Assembly: GCF_000240165.1 (NCBI RefSeq)
Contig: NC_017586.1
Coordinates: 1,116,001 to 1,180,000, forward strand
Reading direction: 5' to 3'
Length of the DNA: 64,000 bases
Source of the DNA: Streptantibioticus cattleyicolor NRRL 8057 = DSM 46488
GTDB lineage: Bacteria > Actinomycetota > Actinomycetes > Streptomycetales > Streptomycetaceae
Below the pieces are notes generated by a model. The model worked only from the letters and a program-made list of their open reading frames with translations, searched no databases and was not told the DNA's origin. This document shows, in pieces, positions 15,317 to 25,451 of this stretch. Position numbers and translations under genes: made by a program. Each line of letters opens with the position of its first letter. Within the stretch, counting starts at the first letter, position 1.

Positions 15317-16255
15317 ATGCGTGCCGATCGCTTCTTCGCGTACGGCGCCGCCCTGGGCTACACCTGCGACCTGCTCGCCGGTGACCCGCGCCGGGCGCAT
15401 CCGGTGGCCGCGTTCGGCCGGGCCGCCTCGGCGGCGGAGCGCCGGCTGTGGCGGGACGACCGGGGCCGGGGCGCGCTCTTCACCGCGGTGTGCGCGGGCG
15501 GGGTGCTGGCCGCCGGGTACGCCGCCGAGCGGCTGACCCGCCGTTCCCCGTTGGCCGCCACCGCGCTGGGCGCCGTGGTGACCTGGTCGGTGCTGGGCGG
15601 TACGTCGCTGGGGCGGGAGGCCCGGGCGGTGGCCGCGGCGCTGGCGGACGGGGACCTGACGGCGGCCCGGGAACGGCTGCCGCACCTGTGCGGCCGGGAT
15701 CCGCAGGCGCTGGACGGGCCGCAGATCGCCCGTGCCGTGGTCGAGTCGGTGGCCGAGAACACCTCCGACGCGGTGGTCGGCGCGCTGGTGTGGGGGGCGA
15801 TCGGCGGGGTGCCGGGGCTCGCCGCCTTCCGGGCGGTCAACACGCTGGACGCGATGGTGGGTCACCGTTCGCCGCGTTACCGGCGGTTCGGCTGGGCGGC
15901 GGCCCGGCTCGACGACGTGCTGGGGTGGCCGGGCGCCCGGCTGACCGCGTTGCTGGCGACCGTGGCCGGACCCGATCCGCGCGGCGCCTGGCGGGTGTGG
16001 CGGGACGACGGACGGCGCCACCCGAGCCCCAACGCGGGGCCGGTGGAGGCGTCGTTCGCGGGCGCGTTGGGCGTCCGGCTGGGCGGCACGCTGTCGTACG
16101 GCGGGCGGGTGGAGCACCGGCCGGTGCTGGGCGCGGCCGGGCGGCCGGTCGAGGTGGCCGATGTGGAGCGCGCGGTGCGGCTGTCGCGCCGGGTGGGGTT
16201 GCTGGCGCTGGCGGTCTGCGCCGGTGCGGGGCTGGTGTCGAGGAGGCGTCGGTGA
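15317..16255 (+). CDS. cobD: adenosylcobinamide-phosphate synthase CobD/CbiB
   Basis: A 312-residue integral membrane protein that attaches the aminopropanol arm to adenosylcobyric acid. Typical motifs: DLLAGDPRRAHPVAAFGR at the N-terminus, ARAVVESVAENTSDAVV, FRAVNTLDAMVGHRSPRYRR and a C-terminal PNAGPVEASFAGALGVRLGG. The ATG at 15317 fits the family start. First structural gene after the cobalamin riboswitch; its stop overlaps cobQ by four bases. Confidence 0.93.
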   Translation: MRADRFFAYGAALGYTCDLLAGDPRRAHPVAAFGRAASAAERRLWRDDRGRGALFTAVCAGGVLAAGYAAERLTRRSPLAATALGAVVTWSVLGGTSLGREARAVAAALADGDLTAARERLPHLCGRDPQALDGPQIARAVVESVAENTSDAVVGALVWGAIGGVPGLAAFRAVNTLDAMVGHRSPRYRRFGWAAARLDDVLGWPGARLTALLATVAGPDPRGAWRVWRDDGRRHPSPNAGPVEASFAGALGVRLGGTLSYGGRVEHRPVLGAAGRPVEVADVERAVRLSRRVGLLALAVCAGAGLVSRRRR

Positions 16256-17760
16256 CAGGCGGACTGCTGGTGGCCGGGACCACCTCGGACGCGGGCAAGA
16301 GCGTGGTGACCGCCGGGATCTGCCGGTGGCTGGTGCGGCGGGGTGTGCGGGTGGCGCCGTTCAAGGCGCAGAACATGTCGCTCAACTCCTTCGTCACCCG
16401 CGGCGGCGCCGAGATCGGCCGGGCCCAGGCGATGCAGGCGCAGGCCGCGCGGGTGGAGCCGACGGCGCTGATGAACCCGGTGCTGCTCAAGCCGGGCGGG
16501 GAGAGCAGCAGCCAGGTGGTGCTGCTGGGCAGGCCGGTGGGTGAGTTGAGCGCACGGGGCTACCATGACGGGCGGCAGCGGGAGTTGCTGGGCACCGTCA
16601 CCGACTGCCTGGCCGAACTGCGCCGTACCCACGACGTGGTGATCTGCGAGGGGGCCGGCAGCCCGGCCGAGATCAACCTGCGGCGCAGCGACATCGTCAA
16701 CATGGGGCTGGCGCGGGCCGCGCGGCTGCCGGTGGTGGTGGTCGGCGACATAGACCGCGGCGGGGTCTTCGCCTCGTTCTTCGGCACCACCGCGCTCCTG
16801 GACCGCGAGGACCAGGCGCTGATCGCCGGCTACCTGGTCAACAAGTTCCACGGTGACGTGACGCTGCTGGAGCCGGGGCTGGAGAGCCTCCGGAAACTGA
16901 CGGGCCGTCAGACGCTGGGGGTGCTGCCGTTCCGGCACGGCCTGGGCATCGACGAGGAGGACGGGCTGCGGGTGTCGTTGCGCGGCACCGTGCGCGAGTC
17001 GGCCGTGACGCCCCCGTACGGGGAGGACGTGCTGCGGGTCGCGGTGGCCGCGGTGCCGCTGATGTCCAACTTCACCGACGTGGACGCGCTCGCCGCCGAA
17101 CCCGGGGTCGTGGTGCGCTTCGTGGACCGCCCCGAGGAGCTGGCCGACGCCGACCTGGTGGTGCTGCCCGGCACCCGCGGCACGGTACGGGCGCTGGCCT
17201 GGCTGCGGGAGCGCGGGCTGGCCGACGCCGTGGTGCGCCGGGCCGCCGAGGGCCGTCCGGTGCTGGGCATCTGCGGCGGCTTCCAGATGCTCGGCGAGGT
17301 CGTCGAGGACGACGTCGAGTCCCGCGCCGGCACCGTCGAGGCGCTGGGCGTGCTGCCGGTACGGGTGCGGTTCGCCGCCGAAAAGACGCTGGCCCGGCCG
17401 TCCGGCAAGGAGTTCGGCGAACCCGTGGAGGGCTACGAGATCCACCACGGGGTGGCCGAGGTGCGCGGCGGCGACGAGGCGTTCCTGGACGGCTGCCGGG
17501 TCGGCGCGGTGTGGGGCACCCACTGGCACGGCTCGCTGGAGAGCGACGGTTTCCGCCGGGCGTTCCTGCGCCGGGTGGCGAAGGCGGCGGGGCGCCGTTT
17601 CGTCCCCGCGCCGGACACCTCCTTCGGCGCGCTGCGCGAGGAGCAGCTCGACCGGCTCGGCGATCTGATCGAGGAGCACGCGGACACCGCGGCACTGCTG
17701 CGGCTGATCGAGGACGGCGTTCCGGCCGGCCTCCCCTTCCTTCCCCCGGGAGCACCGTGA
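16252..17760 (+). CDS. cobQ: cobyric acid synthase CobQ/CbiP
   Basis: A 502-residue glutamine-dependent amidotransferase that amidates four side chains of adenosylcobyrinic acid a,c-diamide. The N-terminal ATP-binding domain has GTTSDAGKSVVTAGICRWL at residues 6-24 and PFKAQNMSLNSFVT; the C-terminal class I glutaminase-like domain has LGICGGFQMLG (nucleophile Cys) and GTHWHGSLES (His). Start is GTG at 16252 with AGGAGGCGTCG upstream, overlapping the cobD stop. Length is normal. Confidence 0.95.
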   Translation: MTGGLLVAGTTSDAGKSVVTAGICRWLVRRGVRVAPFKAQNMSLNSFVTRGGAEIGRAQAMQAQAARVEPTALMNPVLLKPGGESSSQVVLLGRPVGELSARGYHDGRQRELLGTVTDCLAELRRTHDVVICEGAGSPAEINLRRSDIVNMGLARAARLPVVVVGDIDRGGVFASFFGTTALLDREDQALIAGYLVNKFHGDVTLLEPGLESLRKLTGRQTLGVLPFRHGLGIDEEDGLRVSLRGTVRESAVTPPYGEDVLRVAVAAVPLMSNFTDVDALAAEPGVVVRFVDRPEELADADLVVLPGTRGTVRALAWLRERGLADAVVRRAAEGRPVLGICGGFQMLGEVVEDDVESRAGTVEALGVLPVRVRFAAEKTLARPSGKEFGEPVEGYEIHHGVAEVRGGDEAFLDGCRVGAVWGTHWHGSLESDGFRRAFLRRVAKAAGRRFVPAPDTSFGALREEQLDRLGDLIEEHADTAALLRLIEDGVPAGLPFLPPGAP

Positions 17761-20700
17761 ACAACGAGCACACCGTTGCGCTGCTGTCCACCGCCGACAC
17801 CGACCTGCTGGCCGCCCGGGCCTGCGGTGCCGCCTACCGGACCGGCAACCCGACCCGGCTGACCGCGGAGGACCTGCCCGCGCTGCTGGACGGCGTCACG
17901 GTCGCCGTGGTCCGGCTGCTGGGCGGCAAACGGGCCTGGGAGGAGGGGCTGGCGGCGCTGGCCGCGAGCGGGGTGCCGACCGTGCTGCTGGGCGGCGAGG
18001 CGGTGCCGGACGCGGAGCTGATGGCGATGTCCTCGGTGCCGGCCGGCGTGGTGGCCGAGGCGCTGCGCTACCTGGTCGAGGGCGGCCCGCGCAACCTCGC
18101 CGAGCTGGCCCGCTTCCTGACCGACACCGTGGCCCTGACCGGCGAGGGGTTCGCCCCGCCGGAGCCGATGCCCGCCTACGGGGTGCACGGCTCCTACCAG
18201 CTCAAGGAGGACCGCCCCACGGTCGGCGTGCTCTTCTACCGGGCCCACGAACTCTCCGGCAACACCGCGTTCGTGGACACCCTGTGCGAGGCGATCGAGG
18301 CCAAGGGCGCCAATCCGCTGCCGGTGTACTGCGGTTCACTACGCGGTGCCGACCCGGGGCTGTACGAACTGCTGGGGCGGGCGGACGCGCTGGTGGCCAC
18401 GGTGCTCGCGGCCGGCGGCACGGTCGCCTCGGACGCCTCGGCCGGCGGCGACGAGGAGGCGTGGGACGTCGGCGCGCTCGCCGAGCTGGACGTGCCGGTG
18501 CTCCAGGGGCTCTGCCTCACCTCGTCGCGGGCGGCCTGGGAGGCGTCGGACGCGGCGCTGACCCCGATGGACGCGGCGATGCAGGTGGCCATCCCGGAGT
18601 TCGACGGCCGGCTGATCACCGTTCCGTTCTCCTTCAAGGAGACCGGCGACGACGACGTACCGGTCTACGTCGCCGACCCCGAGCGGGCCGGGCGGGTGGC
18701 CGGGATCGCGGTGCGCCACGCGGCGCTGCGCCACAAGGCCGACGCGGACAAGAAGCTCGCCCTGGTCTTCACCGCGTACCCCACCAAGCACTCCCGGGTC
18801 GGCAACGCCGTCGGGCTGGACACCCCGGCCTCCGCGGTGCGGCTGCTGGACGCGCTGCGGGCGGCCGGGTACGACACCGGCGACCACCCGGACGACGGCG
18901 ACGAGCTGATCCACCGGCTGATCGCGGCCGGCGGCCACGACGTGGAATGGCTCACCGAGGAGCAGTTGGCGGCGGCCCCGGCGCGGGTTCCGCTGGCGGA
19001 CTACCGGGAGTGGTTCGCCACGCTCGACCCGGCGCTGCGCGAGGCGATGCTGGAGCACTGGGGGGAGCCGCCGGGCTCGCTCTACGTGGACGGCGACGAG
19101 ATCGTGCTGGCCTCGCTGCGCTTCGGCAACGTGGTGATCATGATCCAGCCGCCGCGCGGCTTCGGGGAGAACCCGATCGCCATCTACCACGACCCCGACC
19201 TGCCGCCCTCCCACCACTACCTGGCCGCCTACCGCTGGCTGGAGCGGTCGTTCGGCGCCGACGCCGTCGTCCACCTGGGCAAGCACGGCACCATGGAGTG
19301 GCTGCCGGGCAAGGGACTCGGCCTGTCCCGGGGGTGCGCGCCCGACGCGGTGCTGGGCGAACTGCCGCTGGTCTACCCGTTCATCGTCAACGACCCCGGT
19401 GAGGGCACCCAGGCCAAGCGGCGCGGCCACGCCACCGTGGTCGACCACCTGGTCCCGCCGATGGCCCGCGCCGACTCCTACGGCGACCTCGCCAAGCTGG
19501 AGCAACTGCTGGACGAGTACGCGCTCGTCAGCGACCTGGACCCGGCGAAGGCACCGGCCGTGCGCGGCCAGATCTGGACGCTGGTGCGGGCCGCCGAGCT
19601 CCACCACGACCTCCAGGTGGACGAGCAGCCCGATGAGGACGAGTTCGACGAGTTCGTCATGCACATCGACGGCTGGCTGTGCGAGATCAAGGACGTGCAG
19701 ATCCGTGACGGCCTGCACATCCTGGGCGGCGGCCCGGTCGGCGAGGCACGGGTCAACCTGGTGCTGGCGGTGCTGCGGTCGGCGCAGATCTGGGGTGGAA
19801 CCGCGGGGGCTCTGCCGGGGCTGCGGGCGTCGCTGGCGGCCGAATACGGGCTGGTGGAACGGGAGTTGCTGGCCGAGCCGGGGGCCCGGGTGGCGGTTCC
19901 GGAGGCGCTGACCGCGCTGGCCGAGGGCCCGGCGCGCACCGCCTCGGACGCGATCGACCTGCTGGAACGGGTCGCCCGGCGGCTCGCCGAGACGCTGGAG
20001 GCCCGCGACTGGGCCGTCCCCGAGGCCGCCGCGGTGGTGGCCGAGGTGACCGGGCGCGACATCCCCGACGCGGTGCGGGTGCTGGAGTTCGCCTGCGCCG
20101 AGGTGGTGCCGCGGCTGGCCCGTACCGACGACGAGATCGAGAACGTGCTGCGCGCGCTGCGCGGCGGCTACGTCCCGGCCGGCCCGTCCGGCTCGCCCAC
20201 CCGGGGCCTGGTCAACGTGTTGCCGACCGGGCGCAACTTCTACTCGGTGGACCCCAAGGCGATCCCCTCCCGGCTCGCCTGGGACGTCGGCTCGGCGCTG
20301 GCCGACTCGCTGCTCGCCCGCCACCTCGCCGACACCGGCGCCTACCCCAGGTCGGTGGGGCTGACGGTGTGGGGCACCTCGTGCATGCGCACCCAGGGCG
20401 ACGACATCGCCGAGATCCTGGCGCTGCTGGGGTGCCGTCCGGTGTGGGACGACGCCTCGCGCCGGGTGACCGGGTTCGAGATCGTGCCCGCCGCCGAACT
20501 GGGCCGCCCCCGCGTCGACGTCACGGTGCGCATCTCCGGCTTCTTCCGGGACGCCTTCCCGCACGTGGTCGCCCTGGTGGACGACGCGGTGCGGGCCGTC
20601 GCCGAACTCGACGAGGACGCCGAGGCCAACTACGTACGGGCGCACGCCGACGAGGACACCGCCGCCCACGGCGACCGGCGGCGCGCCACCGCCCGGATCT

Positions 20701-21416
20701 TCGGCTCCAAGCCGGGCGCCTACGGTGCCGGTCTGCTGCCGCTGATCGACGCCCGCAACTGGCGTTCCGACGCCGACCTCGCCGAGGTCTACGCGGTGTG
20801 GGGCGGCTACGCCTACGGCCGCGGCCTCGACGGCAGCCCGGCGCGCGGTGACATGGAGGCGGCCTTCCGCCGGATCCAGGTGGCCGCCAAGAACGTCGAC
20901 ACCCGCGAGCACGACATCGCCGACGCCGACGACTACTTCCAGTACCACGGCGGCATGGTGGCCATGGTCCGCCACCTGACCGGCGCCTCCCCGCAGGCGT
21001 ACGTCGGCGACAGCGCGCTGACCGACCAGGTCAGGACCCGCACGCTGGCCGAGGAGACGCACCGGGTCTTCCGCGCCCGGGTGGTCAACCCGCGCTGGAT
21101 GGCGGCGATGCGGCGCCACGGCTACAAGGGCGCCTTCGAGATGGCGGCCACCGTGGACTACCTCTTCGGCTACGACGCCACGGCCGGCGTGGTGGACGAC
21201 TGGATGTACGAGAAGCTCGCGAGCGCCTACGTCTTCGCGCCGGAGAACCGCGAGTTCATGAAGAAGTCCAACCCGTGGGCGCTGCGCGGGATCAGCGAGC
21301 GGCTGCTGGAGGCCGCCGAGCGCGGCCTGTGGGCCGAGCCGGACGCGGAGACGCTGGAGCGGCTGCGCGAGACGTACCTGGAACTCGAAGGCGATCTGGA
21401 GGGCGGCGACGCATGA
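17757..21416 (+). CDS. cobN: cobaltochelatase large subunit CobN
   Basis: A 1219-residue CobN/BchH-type subunit that binds the corrin substrate (hydrogenobyrinic acid a,c-diamide in the oxygen-dependent route) and inserts cobalt with an AAA+ partner. A family signature is HLGKHGTMEWLPGKGLGLS in the middle; the C-terminal WALRGISERLLEA is also typical. The GTG at 17757 overlaps the cobQ stop; longer frames run into cobQ. The partner AAA+ gene follows with a 4-base overlap. Length fits the family. Confidence 0.95.
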   Translation: MNNEHTVALLSTADTDLLAARACGAAYRTGNPTRLTAEDLPALLDGVTVAVVRLLGGKRAWEEGLAALAASGVPTVLLGGEAVPDAELMAMSSVPAGVVAEALRYLVEGGPRNLAELARFLTDTVALTGEGFAPPEPMPAYGVHGSYQLKEDRPTVGVLFYRAHELSGNTAFVDTLCEAIEAKGANPLPVYCGSLRGADPGLYELLGRADALVATVLAAGGTVASDASAGGDEEAWDVGALAELDVPVLQGLCLTSSRAAWEASDAALTPMDAAMQVAIPEFDGRLITVPFSFKETGDDDVPVYVADPERAGRVAGIAVRHAALRHKADADKKLALVFTAYPTKHSRVGNAVGLDTPASAVRLLDALRAAGYDTGDHPDDGDELIHRLIAAGGHDVEWLTEEQLAAAPARVPLADYREWFATLDPALREAMLEHWGEPPGSLYVDGDEIVLASLRFGNVVIMIQPPRGFGENPIAIYHDPDLPPSHHYLAAYRWLERSFGADAVVHLGKHGTMEWLPGKGLGLSRGCAPDAVLGELPLVYPFIVNDPGEGTQAKRRGHATVVDHLVPPMARADSYGDLAKLEQLLDEYALVSDLDPAKAPAVRGQIWTLVRAAELHHDLQVDEQPDEDEFDEFVMHIDGWLCEIKDVQIRDGLHILGGGPVGEARVNLVLAVLRSAQIWGGTAGALPGLRASLAAEYGLVERELLAEPGARVAVPEALTALAEGPARTASDAIDLLERVARRLAETLEARDWAVPEAAAVVAEVTGRDIPDAVRVLEFACAEVVPRLARTDDEIENVLRALRGGYVPAGPSGSPTRGLVNVLPTGRNFYSVDPKAIPSRLAWDVGSALADSLLARHLADTGAYPRSVGLTVWGTSCMRTQGDDIAEILALLGCRPVWDDASRRVTGFEIVPAAELGRPRVDVTVRISGFFRDAFPHVVALVDDAVRAVAELDEDAEANYVRAHADEDTAAHGDRRRATARIFGSKPGAYGAGLLPLIDARNWRSDADLAEVYAVWGGYAYGRGLDGSPARGDMEAAFRRIQVAAKNVDTREHDIADADDYFQYHGGMVAMVRHLTGASPQAYVGDSALTDQVRTRTLAEETHRVFRARVVNPRWMAAMRRHGYKGAFEMAATVDYLFGYDATAGVVDDWMYEKLASAYVFAPENREFMKKSNPWALRGISERLLEAAERGLWAEPDAETLERLRETYLELEGDLEGGDA

Positions 21417-23470
21417 GCACCACCACCCCTTACCCGTTCACGGCGATCGTCGGGATGGCCGATCTGCGGCTGGCGCTGCTGCTCAACGCCGTCTCCCCGG
21501 CGGTGGGCGGGGTGCTGGTGCGCGGTGAGAAGGGGACCGCCAAGTCGACCGCGGTACGGGCGCTGTCGGCCCTGATGCCGCCGGTCGAGGTGGTCCCCGG
21601 GTGCCGTTTCTCGTGCGACCCGGCGGCGCCCGACCCGGGCTGCCCGGACGGCCCGCACCCGGCGGACGCGGGCGGCGCGACCCGTGCGGCCCGCATGGTC
21701 GAGCTGCCGGTCGGCGCCTCGGAGGACCGGCTCGTCGGCGCCCTGGACATCGAACGCGCCCTCGCCGAGGGGAAGAAGGCCTTCGAGCCGGGCCTGCTGG
21801 CCGCGGCCCACCGCGGGCTGCTCTACGTCGACGAGGTCAACCTGCTGCACGACGCGCTGGTCGACCTGCTGCTGGACGCCGCCGCGATGGGCGCCTGCTA
21901 CGTGGAGCGGGAGGGCGTCTCGGTGCGCCACGCGGCCCGCTTCCTGCTGGTGGGCACGATGAACCCGGAGGAGGGCGAGCTGCGTCCGCAGCTGCTGGAC
22001 CGCTTCGGGCTCACCGTGGAGGTGGCCGCCTCGCGGGAGGCGGACGAGCGGGTCGAGGTGGTGCGCCGCCGGCTCGCCTACGACGACGACCCGGCCGCCT
22101 TCGCGGCGCGCTGGGCGGCCGAGGAGGAGGCGCTGCGCGAGCGGATCGCCGCGGCGCGGGCGCTGCTGCCGTCGGTGGTGCTCGGTGACGCGGCGCTGCG
22201 CCAGATCGCCGCGGTGTGCGCCGCGTTCGACGTGGACGGGATGCGCGCCGACATCGTCACCGCCCGTACCGCCACCGCGCTGGCCGCCTGGGCGGGCCGC
22301 ACCCAGGTGCTCGCCGAGGACGTGCGGCAGGCCGCGCTGCTGGCGCTGCCGCACCGGCGCCGCCGCAACCCGTTCGACGCGCCGGGCCTGGACGAGCGGC
22401 AACTCGACGACACCTTGCGGGAGTTCGGCGGCGACGACGACCCGGACCCGGACGGACCGGACGGCCCCGACGGGCCGGGCGGCGGCGGGCCGGACGGCCC
22501 CGGCGGACAGCCCCCGCGCGAGTCCGGGGAGGACGACGGCCAGTCGCCACCGCCCTCCCCCTCCCCCACGCCCGGACCGGGCGAGGCGACCGGGAACGAG
22601 GCGGCCGAGGGCGAGCCGCGCGGCGCGGGCAGCGGCGGCGGTGAGCAGGCGGCGGCCCCGGCCGGAGAGCCGTTCAAGGCCCGCACCCTGACCGTGGCCG
22701 GCCTCGGCGACGGGGCGGCCGGGCGGCGTTCCCGGGCCCGTACCGACCATGGCCGCACCATCGGCGCCCGCCGCCCGCAGGGCCCGCTCACCCGGCTCCA
22801 CCTGGCCGCCACCGTGCACGCCGCCGCGCCGCACCAGCGCGCCCGGGGCCGCAGCGGACCGGGGCTGGTGCTGCGCAAGGACGACCTGCGCCAGGCGGTG
22901 CGCGAGGGCCGCGAGGGCAACCTGGTGCTCTTCGTGGTGGACGCCTCCGGCTCGATGGCGGCCCGGCAGCGGATGACGGCCGTCAAGGGCGCCGTGCTCT
23001 CCTTGCTGCTCGACGCCTACCAGCGGCGCGACAAGGTGGGGCTGATCACCTTCCGGGGCACCGGCGCCGAGCTGGCGCTGCCGCCCACCTCGTCGGTGGA
23101 GGTCGGGGCCGCCCGGCTGGAGCGGCTGCCCACCGGTGGCCGTACCCCGCTGGCCGCCGGGCTCGCCAAGGCCCGGGAGGTGCTGCGGGTGGAGCGGCTG
23201 CGGGATCCGGCACGGCGCCCGCTGCTGCTGGTGGTGACCGACGGCCGGGCCACCGGCGGGCCGGAACCGGTGGCGCTGGCCACCCGGGCCGCCCGGCAGC
23301 TCGCCGCCGACCAGGTGGCCTCGGTGGTGGTGGACTGCGAGTCCGGGCCGGTGCGGCTGGGTCTGGCGGGCGCGCTCGCCCGCGACCTGGCGGGCACCGC
23401 GGTGACGCTGGAGGAGTTGCGCGCGGACACCGTGTCCGCCGTGGTACGGGACGCGAGGAGGGCCGCGTAA
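21413..23470 (+). CDS. ChlI/ChlD-type AAA+ chelatase subunit, likely CobN partner
   Basis: A 685-residue fusion of a BchI/ChlI AAA+ domain and a ChlD von Willebrand domain. The Walker A is GEKGTAKST (about residues 36-44), Walker B LLYVDEVNLL, then a Pro/Asp/Gly-rich linker at about 330-430, and the MIDAS motif VDASGSMA in the C-terminal domain. It is annotated in relatives as magnesium chelatase, but lying between cobN and cobO with 4-base and 1-base overlaps it most probably powers cobalt insertion in place of CobS/CobT. No chlorophyll genes are present. Start ATG at 21413. Confidence 0.9.
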   Translation: MSTTTPYPFTAIVGMADLRLALLLNAVSPAVGGVLVRGEKGTAKSTAVRALSALMPPVEVVPGCRFSCDPAAPDPGCPDGPHPADAGGATRAARMVELPVGASEDRLVGALDIERALAEGKKAFEPGLLAAAHRGLLYVDEVNLLHDALVDLLLDAAAMGACYVEREGVSVRHAARFLLVGTMNPEEGELRPQLLDRFGLTVEVAASREADERVEVVRRRLAYDDDPAAFAARWAAEEEALRERIAAARALLPSVVLGDAALRQIAAVCAAFDVDGMRADIVTARTATALAAWAGRTQVLAEDVRQAALLALPHRRRRNPFDAPGLDERQLDDTLREFGGDDDPDPDGPDGPDGPGGGGPDGPGGQPPRESGEDDGQSPPPSPSPTPGPGEATGNEAAEGEPRGAGSGGGEQAAAPAGEPFKARTLTVAGLGDGAAGRRSRARTDHGRTIGARRPQGPLTRLHLAATVHAAAPHQRARGRSGPGLVLRKDDLRQAVREGREGNLVLFVVDASGSMAARQRMTAVKGAVLSLLLDAYQRRDKVGLITFRGTGAELALPPTSSVEVGAARLERLPTGGRTPLAAGLAKAREVLRVERLRDPARRPLLLVVTDGRATGGPEPVALATRAARQLAADQVASVVVDCESGPVRLGLAGALARDLAGTAVTLEELRADTVSAVVRDARRAA

Positions 23471-24066
23471 TGCCGCAGGGCAAACCGAGTGTGGTACCGG
23501 ACGACGGGCTGACGACCCGGCAGCGGCGCAACCGGCCGTTGCTGATCGTGCACACCGGACCCGGCAAGGGGAAGTCCACGGCGGCCTTCGGGCTGGCGCT
23601 GCGCGCCTGGAACCAGGGGTGGCCGGTCGGGGTCTTCCAGTTCGTCAAGTCCGCCAAGTGGCGGGTGGGCGAGGAGCGGGCGCTGCGGGTGCTCGGCGAC
23701 TCCGGCGAGGGCGGCGCCGTCACCTGGCACAAGATGGGCGAGGGCTGGTCGTGGGTGCAGCGCGACATCGCCTCCAGCGAGGACGCGGCCCGGGAGGGCT
23801 GGGAGCAGGTCAAGCGTGACCTGGCGGCCGAGACGTACCAGCTGTACGTGCTCGACGAGTTCGCGTACCCGATGCACTGGGGCTGGGTCGACACCGACGA
23901 GGTGATCTCGGTGCTGCGCGACCGGCCCGGCTCCCAGCACGTGGTGATCACCGGCCGCAACGCGCCGCAGCCGCTGCTGGACGCGGCCGACCTGGTGACC
24001 GAGATGACGAAGGTCAAGCACCCGATGGACGTCGGGCAGAAGGGCCAGCGGGGCATCGAGTGGTGA
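23470..24066 (+). CDS. cobO: cob(I)yrinic acid a,c-diamide adenosyltransferase
   Basis: A 198-residue CobO/BtuR protein that adds the adenosyl ligand to the cobalt. The P-loop GPGKGKSTAAFGLALRAW is near residue 33, followed by GVFQFVKS and VLDEFAYPMHWGWVD. The ATG overlaps the previous stop (TAATG). Length matches the family. Confidence 0.95.
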   Translation: MPQGKPSVVPDDGLTTRQRRNRPLLIVHTGPGKGKSTAAFGLALRAWNQGWPVGVFQFVKSAKWRVGEERALRVLGDSGEGGAVTWHKMGEGWSWVQRDIASSEDAAREGWEQVKRDLAAETYQLYVLDEFAYPMHWGWVDTDEVISVLRDRPGSQHVVITGRNAPQPLLDAADLVTEMTKVKHPMDVGQKGQRGIEW

Positions 24067-25451
24067 ACGTTCCCCGGCTGGTCGTCGCCGCGCCGGCCTC
24101 CGGGAGCGGCAAGACGACGGTGGCCACCGGGCTGATGGCCGCCCTGGCCGCGCGCGGCCTCGCCGTCTCCGGCCACAAGGTGGGCCCGGACTACATCGAC
24201 CCGGGCTACCACGCGCTGGCCACCGGCCGCCCGGGGCGCAACCTGGACGCCTACCTGTGCGGCCCGGAGCGGATCGCGCCGTTGTTCCGGCACGGCGCGG
24301 CCGGTGCCGAGGTCGCCGTGGTCGAGGGCGTGATGGGGCTCTACGACGGCGCCGCCGGGCTGGGCGAGACGGCCTCGACGGCGCAGGTGGCCAAGGTGCT
24401 GCGGGCGCCGGTGGTGCTGGTGGTGGACGCCTCGTCGCAGTCGCGTTCGGTGGCCGCCCTGGTGCACGGCTTCGCGTCGTGGGACCCGGAGGTGCGGATC
24501 GGCGGCGTGGTGCTCAACAAGGTGGGCTCCGAACGCCACGAGGAGTTGCTGCGGGAGGCGCTGGACGCCTCCGGGGTGCCCGTCCTCGGGGTGCTGCGCC
24601 GGGACGCCTCGCTGGTGACGCCCGCCCGCCACCTGGGCCTGGTGCCGGTGGCCGAGCGGCGTGCCGAGGCGGTGGCCGCGGTACGGGACATGGCCGGCCG
24701 GGTCGCCGCCGGCTGCGACCTGGAGGCGCTGCTGGCGCTGGCCCGCAGCGCGCCGCCGCTGGACGTGCCGCCGTGGGAGGCGGCGGTCGCCGTCGGCGGC
24801 GCGGTGGCCGGGCCCGGGGCGGGCGGCGGTGCCGGGGCGCCGGGGCCGGTGGTGGCGGTGGCCGGCGGGCCGGCGTTCACCTTCTCCTACGCCGAGCACG
24901 CCGAGTTGCTGACCGCCGCGGGCGCCCGGGTGGTGGCGTTCGACCCGCTGCGTGACGAACGGCTGCCACGGGGCACCGCCGGGCTGGTGATCGGCGGCGG
25001 CTTCCCCGAGGTGTACGCCCCGGAGCTGTCGGCCAACGAGCCGTTGCGGGCCGCGGTGGCCGCGTTCGCCGCCGCCGGCGGCCCGGTGGCCGCCGAGTGC
25101 GCCGGACTGCTGTACCTGGCGCGGGAATTGGACGGCCGGCCGATGTGCGGGGTGCTGGACGTACGGGCCCGGATGGCGGAACGGCTGACCCTGGGCTACC
25201 GGGAGGCGGTGGCGCTCGGGGACAGTGTGCTGGCGGCGGCCGGCACCCGGGTGCGCGGCCACGAGTTCCACCGCACGGTGACCGAGCCGGGGTCGGGCGA
25301 GCCGCCGGCCGGCCCCGCCTGGGGGCTGACCGGGCCGCGGCGCCGGGGCGAGGGCTTTGTCCATGAGGGCGTGCACGCCTCCTATCTCCATGTGCACTGG
25401 GCGGCCGAACCGTCGATCGCCCGCAGGTTCGTCGAGAGGTGCGCGGCATGA
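24063..25451 (+). CDS. cobB: cobyrinate a,c-diamide synthase CobB/CbiA
   Basis: A 462-residue ATP- and glutamine-dependent amidotransferase acting on the a and c carboxylates. N-terminal APASGSGKTTVATGLMAAL, HKVGPDYIDPGYH and VVEGVMGLYDGA; C-terminal glutaminase-like domain with GGGFPEVYA and AAECAGLLYL (nucleophile Cys). Two tandem GTG codons exist; the one at 24063 overlaps the cobO stop and is preferred. A short Gly/Pro-rich linker joins the halves. Confidence 0.95.
   Translation: MNVPRLVVAAPASGSGKTTVATGLMAALAARGLAVSGHKVGPDYIDPGYHALATGRPGRNLDAYLCGPERIAPLFRHGAAGAEVAVVEGVMGLYDGAAGLGETASTAQVAKVLRAPVVLVVDASSQSRSVAALVHGFASWDPEVRIGGVVLNKVGSERHEELLREALDASGVPVLGVLRRDASLVTPARHLGLVPVAERRAEAVAAVRDMAGRVAAGCDLEALLALARSAPPLDVPPWEAAVAVGGAVAGPGAGGGAGAPGPVVAVAGGPAFTFSYAEHAELLTAAGARVVAFDPLRDERLPRGTAGLVIGGGFPEVYAPELSANEPLRAAVAAFAAAGGPVAAECAGLLYLARELDGRPMCGVLDVRARMAERLTLGYREAVALGDSVLAAAGTRVRGHEFHRTVTEPGSGEPPAGPAWGLTGPRRRGEGFVHEGVHASYLHVHWAAEPSIARRFVERCAA

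Noticed and set aside
18339-21119. 926-codon minus-strand frame opposite cobN
   Set aside because: Shadow of cobN in another phase, Gly/Arg/Val-rich, no family features.
21413-23470. Chlorophyll magnesium chelatase
   Set aside because: No chlorophyll genes; position within the cobalamin operon beside cobN points to cobalt insertion.
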